From Halichoerus grypus (Eukaryota; Chordata; Mammalia; Carnivora; Phocidae): DNA of 64,000 bases. Location of the stretch: NCBI RefSeq assembly GCF_964656455.1, contig NC_135718.1, positions 23,076,449 through 23,140,448 on the forward strand, given 5' to 3'. A program made the translations under genes and the position numbers. Positions 58,701 to 64,000 of this stretch are shown one piece after another. How positions within the stretch are numbered: position 1 is the first letter of the stretch; each line of letters opens with the position of its first letter. The notes under the pieces are model-generated. The model was not told the DNA's origin. It worked only from the letters and a program-made list of their open reading frames with translations, and did no database searches.

Positions 58701-59561
58701 ATGAATCATGAAACACTACATCAAAAACTAGTGACATATTGCATGGTGGACTAACAAAATTAAAATAAAATAAAATATAAAATAAAATAAATAAAATGAA
58801 ATAAAATTAAAAAATAAAAATAAAATAAAAATAAAAATAAACAAATGAAAATACAATATACTAAAATCTATAGGATGCAGTAAATATAATTATAAAAGGG
58901 AAATGATTCATAGTGATATAGGCCTCCTTGAAGAAATAAAAATCTCAATCTAAATTTGTACCTAAAACTAGAAAAAAGGGACCAAAAAGCCCAAAGTTAC
59001 CAGAAGGAAGAAAATAATAAAGATCAGTGTTGATATAAATAAAATAAAGACTACAAGGGAAATAGAAAAATCAATAAAACTAAGAGCTGATTCCTTAAAA
59101 AGATTGACAAAATTATTTACTCTTTAGTTAGATTCACTAAGAAAAAAAGAGTTATGGCTCAAAAAAATAACATCAGAAATGAAGGAGGCAAGTTACAACA
59201 GATACTGAAGAAAAATAAAGGATCACAAAAGACCATTATGGACAAATAAATGTCAATTAATTGGACAACCTAGAAGAAATAGATATATTCCTAGACACAT
59301 ACAAATTACCAAGACTGAATCATGAAGAAATAGCAAATCTGAACAGAACAATTACTAGCAAAGAGATTGAATCAGTAATCAAAAACCTTCCAACAAACAA
59401 AAGTCGAGGACAGTTGGCTTTACTTGTGAATTCTATCATTCAAAGACTTAATACCTATCCTTCTCAAACTCTTCCAAAAAATTCAAGCTGAAAGCATGCA
59501 TCCAACTCATTTTATGAGGCCAGCATTACCCTGACACCAAAATCAGACAAGGACACCCTCC

Positions 59562-59677
59562 CCCCAAAAAAAGGAAAGAAGGAAGGAAGGGAAGGAAAGA
59601 GGGATGGAGGGAGGAAAGAAAAGGAAAGGAATGGAAAAGGAAAGGAAGAGAAAAGAAAAAAGAAAAGAAAAGAAAAA
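59562..59677. repeat. Purine-rich GGAAA/GGAAGG tract
   Basis: About 115 bases of almost pure A and G on the plus strand (AAGGAAGGAAGG and GAAAAG units) inside the outer L1. The mirror strand gives a Phe/Ser/Pro-rich frame that is an artefact. Confidence 0.9.
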
Positions 59678-61028
59678 CAGATTAAATTACAGGCCAATAT
59701 CCTTAACAAATATAGATGCAAAAGTCTTCAATGCAATGTTAGTGGGCCAAAATCACTGATACATTAAAAAGATCATACACCATAATTAAGTAGGATTATT
59801 CCAGGGATGCAAGGATCATTCAGCATTTACAAACTGATCAATTTGATACACCACATTAACAAAATGGAAGATAAAAATCATATGCTATCTCAATAGATAC
59901 AGAAAAAAAAAATTCACAAAATTCTACATCCATGAATGATAAAAATAATCAACAAAACAGGTATAGAGGGAATGTACCTCAACATAATAAAGGTCATGTA
60001 TGACAAGCCAATAGCTAACATATTCAATGGTGACAACCTGAAAGCTTTTCCTCTAAGATTAGGAACAAGACAAGAATATCCATTCTCACCACTTCTATTC
60101 AACATAGCATTGGAAATCCTAGCTAGAGTAATCAAGCAAGAAAAATAAATAAAAAACATTCTAATTTGAAAGGAAGAAATAAAACTGTCACTATTTGTGG
60201 ATGACGTGATTTTATATGTAGAAAACCCTGAAGAAGATATAAAAAAAAAAACATTAGAATTAATAAACAAATTCATATATTTGCAGGATACAAAATCAAT
60301 ATACAAAAAAATGTTGATTTTTATACATTGACAATAAACTTCCAAAAAGGAAAATTAAAAAAACATCCTATTTATAATTGCATCAAAATAAGATACTTAG
60401 AAATAAATTTAACCAAGGAGGTGAAAGATCTGTACACCAAAAAAACTACAACACATTGATGAAAGAAATCGAAGATGACACAAATAAATGGAAAGATATT
60501 CTGTGTTCAGGGATGAATTAATATTGTTAAAATGTCCATACTACCCAAAGCAATCTACAGATTCAATGTAATCCTGATCAAAATTACAATGGCATTTTCA
60601 CAGTAATAGAACAAAAAAATCCTAAAATTTGTATGGAATCACAAAGGACCCTATGTATCCAAAGCAATATTGAGAAAGAGGAACAAATCTGGAGGCATTG
60701 TGGATTCTGTGATTTTAAAGTATATTGCAAAGCTATAGTAATCAGAACAGTATGATATAGGCATAAAAACAAATATATAAATAAACAGAAAAGGATAGAG
60801 AACTCAGGAAGAAACCCACACATACATGGTCAATTGGTTTACAACAAAGAATTTAAGATTATACAGTGGCAACAGGACAGTCTCTTCAATAAATGTTGAT
60901 GGGAAAACTGTACCACTATCTTATACCATACACAAAAGTTAACTCAAAATAGATTAAAGACTTAAATGTAAACCATACAACTCCTAGGAGAAAACATAGA
61001 AAAGTAAGCTCCTTGTCATCACTCTTGG

Positions 61029-61029
<1 letters not shown>

Positions 61030-61089
<60 letters not shown>

Positions 61090-61092
61090 TTT
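61030..61092. repeat. TA repeat followed by T-run
   Basis: About 21 TA units (61,030-61,071) directly followed by about 21 T. Within the outer L1 ORF2 C-terminal region. The TA part is self-complementary and is likely length-variable. Confidence 0.95.
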
Positions 61093-61801
61093 ACTCTGAC
61101 TCCAAAGGCAATGGCAACAAAAGCAAAAACAAAAACACCAAAACAAACCAAAACTAAACTAGAAACAATTAGGGCTACACCAAACTAAAAGGCTTCTGCA
61201 CAGCAAAGGAAACCAACAAAATAAAAAGGCAACCTGCTGAATGGGACAAGATATTTGGAAATCGTATCTGATAAGGGGTTAATATAAAAATATTTTAAAA
61301 ACTTATATTACTCAATAACAACAAATAATCTGATTAAAAGTAGGCAGAAGATCTGAATAGACATTTTTCCAAAGAAGGCATACAGATGGTCAACAGACAC
61401 ATGAAAAGATGCTAACATCGCTAATCATCAGGGAAATGCAAATCAAAACCATAAGGATGTATCATCTTAACACCTGTCAGAATGGCTATTATCAAGAAGA
61501 CAAGCTATATCAAGTGTTGGTGAGGATGTGATGAAAAGGGAACACTTGCGCACTGTTGGTAGAAATGTAAATTGCTGCAGTTACTATGGAAAACAGTATG
61601 GCAGTTCCTCAAAAAAGTGAAAATAGACCTACCACATGATCCAGCCATTTCACTTCTAGGTATTTATCTGAAGAAAATTAAAACACTAATTCAAAAAGAT
61701 ATATACACCCCTATGTTCATTACAGAGCATTATTCACATTAGCCAAGATATAGAAACAACAAAAGTATACATTGTGGGTGACTGAGTAAAGAAGATGTGA
61801 A

Positions 61802-61865
61802 ACACACACACACACACACACAGAGACACACACATGTATATATTTATGTGTATATACACACACAT
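61802..61865. repeat. CA-rich microsatellite
   Basis: Imperfect CA repeats broken by GAGA and TGTATATA words. Inside the ORF2 3' end of the outer L1. Confidence 0.9.
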
Positions 61866-62345
61866 ACGCACACACTGGAATGGTACTCAGCTTTAAAAAT
61901 AAATTAAATCTTGCCATTTGCAACAATGTGGATGGACATCATTGAGGGCATTATGAGAAATGAAATAAGCCAGACAGAGAAGGACAAATTCCATATGATT
62001 TCACTTATACATGAAACCTAACAAAACAAGCAAATGAAACAAAACTGATAGACACAGAGAATACATTGGTAGCTACCAGAGGGGAGGGAGGGTGGACAAA
62101 TTTGGAGAAGGAGGTCAAGAGGTACAAAATTCCATTCATAAAATAAATGTCATGGAGATGTAATGTACAGAATGATGAATATAGTTATTAATGTATTGCA
62201 TATTATATAACTTTATATGGTGATGAGGGAAACTAGACATTGTGGTGATCATTTCATAGTATATACAAATATCAGATCATTATGTTATATACCTGTAACT
62301 AATATGTTACATTGTCAATTGTATTTCAATAATAAATAAAAGAAC

Positions 62346-63460
62346 CAATGAGAAAACTTAAATCACATTTGTATTGCAATATAAAGGATGAATAAATGCA
62401 TTTCCCCTAATAGATTTTAAATTTGTGCAAAGACTTTATATCTACTTTTTTTCTCCTATAGCTACTATCTCTGACCTTCACATGGTAAATAAGTATTTGT
62501 TGAATAAAGACATATAAATATTGCCCCAGCACATACCCTACCACTCGAAAGACAATCATTTTGGAAGAGCACTGTAAGGGATGGCCCAAAATGAGAATAT
62601 ACCTGCCAGCCCATGCAAATAAGAAGTTATGCTTACTAAGAGAACAGCACCTGTTTCTAATTAACCTTGGCATAGTCTTTGTAGTTGGTGGGGTTGATGG
62701 TGACCCATGCTGGTTCTAGCAAATCCTATCATTTTAGCTGACACAAGTGAGATGGGATACAATAATGTAGGTGTCACCTTAAATCACCAGCCCAAAGGAT
62801 TCTTCCTCTTGGAAACTAGAGAGGCTGGTGTTTCAGCACCTAAGACACACAACCAAGCATGTTCTTGTCAGTGAAATGAAATGTTGTCACAAAGTAATGC
62901 ATTCATACTTCTCCCTAAATGCTGTGGTCTTGATTTTCACTGATCTCATAGTGGTATTGTTTTCTCTCATATAAGGGAATTGATGCAGATACAATCACTC
63001 AAGTTCTTAAATGCATTACTCGACATCCATTGCTGAGAAATGATTCATTTGAGATATTGTCATCAAAGGCAGGAGACTTTACCACCCAAGTGTCTAAATT
63101 CAAAAATGGAAACCCAAAATTTTTCATCTCAAATGCACACTTGTGCCAATCAATAATGCTCCCTGGAGTATGCTTTGGAAGATTTTAAGTACGTGCCAGG
63201 CTTCTCAGCTAAAATGAGGATCTTTAACCCCTTCCCACCCATCCCCACTCTTTTTTTTTACTTAATCTAGTACCATTTTTCTCATCTTCCCTTTTTTTCA
63301 ATGTCTCATTTCAATATCTCAATCCTCACTTCACTTAATTCCACACTCAGCATAGACTCTGAATAGTGCTGACCCAAACTGTTTTCTTACTTACTTCCTT
63401 TTCCACTGTATCCTCCCATCACTCCTGTTCATCCCAAAGCCCCCTAAAGACACATACTGT
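62346..63460. other. Unannotated DNA
   Basis: Host sequence after the outer L1 tail. No recognised gene or repeat. An 88-codon minus frame at 62,407-62,673 lacks domain features. Confidence 0.5.
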
Positions 63461-63658
63461 TGGGGAGTCTGGGTGGCTCAGTCGTTAAGTGTCTGCCTTC
63501 ATTTTGGGTCATGATCCCAGGATCCTGGGATCGAGCCCCGCATCGGGCACCCTGCTCTGCGGGAAGCCTGCTTCTCCCTCTCCCACTCCCCCTGCTTGTG
63601 TTCCTGCTCTCACTAACTCTCTCTCTGTCAAATAAATAAATAAAATCTTAAAAAAAAA
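63461..63658 (+). mobile_element. CAN-SINE
   Basis: Plus-strand SINE: TGGGGAGTCTGGGTGGCTCA head, B-box-like GGGATCGAGCCCCGCATCGG, CT-rich body, AAATAAATAAATAAAATC and A-run. The duplication AAAGACACATACTGT at 63,446-63,460 and 63,659-63,673 is exact. Young-looking copy. Confidence 0.97.
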
Positions 63659-63673
63659 AAAGACACATACTGT

Positions 63674-64000
63674 CTTCTGTCTTGTTTAGCTGTAGTCACC
63701 TGTGCATCACTTATCTAGTGTGAGAGTAGGATTCCATGACTCTCACAAAAGTTAAAAAAAAAAGACTTTAAATCAGTTATGACAGGAAACGTGCATAAAG
63801 TTTCTATGATGTATAAGGCAACACTCTATACTCTTCCTGAAAGATATACAAATAATGCTATATAAGTGTTCAGAAACCATGACTACTTGATGTTCAAATG
63901 AATTGCCTTACAGTGTTTAGTAATTGTGGTACTAATGAGTTGAGATGAAATGAATTCTAATCATATTTTAAATTCTTCAAGAAAATCTTCCTGGGGGTGG
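63674..64000. other. Unannotated DNA at right edge
   Basis: No gene or repeat recognised; one short A-run near 63,753-63,762. Confidence 0.5.

Larger units (their letters stand above)
52665..58840 (+). mobile_element. L1B: nearly full-length carnivoran L1
   Basis: About 6.2 kb plus-strand L1 of the same subfamily as L1A. It starts at GGGGGGAGGAAAAGATGGCA, then 5'UTR (to 53,530), ORF1, a 78-base spacer, ORF2, 3'UTR and a long A/T-rich tail made of TAAAA-like units (58,751-58,840). It is inserted in the endonuclease/RT part of an older L1, whose sequence resumes right after the tail. A SINE (55,587-55,780) is inserted in ORF2. Both ORFs have stops or shifts, so it cannot move on its own. Confidence 0.94.
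50020..62345 (+). mobile_element. Old plus-strand L1 split by L1B
   Basis: Outer L1 in two halves. The left half (about 50,020-52,664) has 5'UTR text (CCCAGGGCCCTGGAGACAGA), ORF1 (about 50,400-51,480) and endonuclease (about 51,690-52,660). The right half (about 58,841-62,345) resumes directly with the following ORF2 text and runs through RT and C-terminus to a 3'UTR and AATAATAAATAAA tail. SINEs at 50,186 and 52,288 and the whole L1B lie inside. Frames are extensively broken. Low-complexity tracts at 59,562-59,677, 61,030-61,092 and 61,802-61,865 are in its ORF2. Confidence 0.85.

Noticed and set aside
59512..59721. Phe/Ser/Pro-rich membrane-like small protein
   Set aside because: Artefact of the purine-rich tract read on the opposite strand.
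59914..60345. 143-codon minus-strand open frame
   Set aside because: Antisense shadow of the RT region of a plus-strand L1.
1..64000. CRISPR array, operon or bacterial gene cluster
   Set aside because: No regularly spaced short repeats or dense coding; the window is mammalian repeat-rich DNA.

Overview
The window is nuclear DNA of a carnivoran mammal and contains no convincing host protein-coding gene. The organism call rests on about sixteen copies of a tRNA-Lys-derived CAN-SINE, whose head reads GCGCCTGGGTGGCTCAG and which ends in a CT-rich stretch and AAATAAATAAAATCTT plus an A-run, and on two copies of one carnivoran L1 subfamily. The SINE type looks closer to arctoid caniforms (bear, seal, mustelid) than to dog or cat; that last step is inference from remembered consensus features.

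Layout. 1-13.1 kb is a stack of decayed L1 pieces, all on the minus strand, with nested SINEs and L1 fragments. 13.1-16.1 kb is mostly unannotated DNA with a MIR-like piece and one old L1 fragment. 16,146-30,155 is a class I (gammaretrovirus-like) endogenous provirus on the minus strand: 3' LTR, env, integrase, RNase H, RT, protease, gag, 5' LTR. Its RT region is split by a nearly full-length minus-strand L1 (L1A, about 20,620-26,500). 30.2-40.0 kb is mostly unannotated DNA with SINEs, MIR-like pieces and an internally deleted Tigger-type DNA transposon (35,984-37,452) that keeps both termini and a TA target duplication. 40.05-49.1 kb is an old plus-strand L1 with a second L1 nested in it. 50.0-62.3 kb is another old plus-strand L1 split by a second nearly full-length young L1 (L1B, 52,665-58,840), which itself carries a SINE. 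62.3-64 kb is unannotated DNA with one SINE.

All autonomous elements seen are broken. The provirus keeps a protease Asp-Thr-Gly-Ala motif, but catalytic positions in RT and integrase are changed and every gene is interrupted. L1A and L1B each retain ORF1, ORF2, 5'UTR and tail, but both have stops and frameshifts, and L1B has lost catalytic residues in endonuclease and RT.

I found no CRISPR array, RNA gene, or previously undescribed system. The points most worth checking are the nested provirus, the inverted L1A/L1B pair about 26 kb apart, an expanded lysine-coding A-tract at the same ORF2 position in both young L1s that shifts the frame in each, and the miniature-like Tigger copy.
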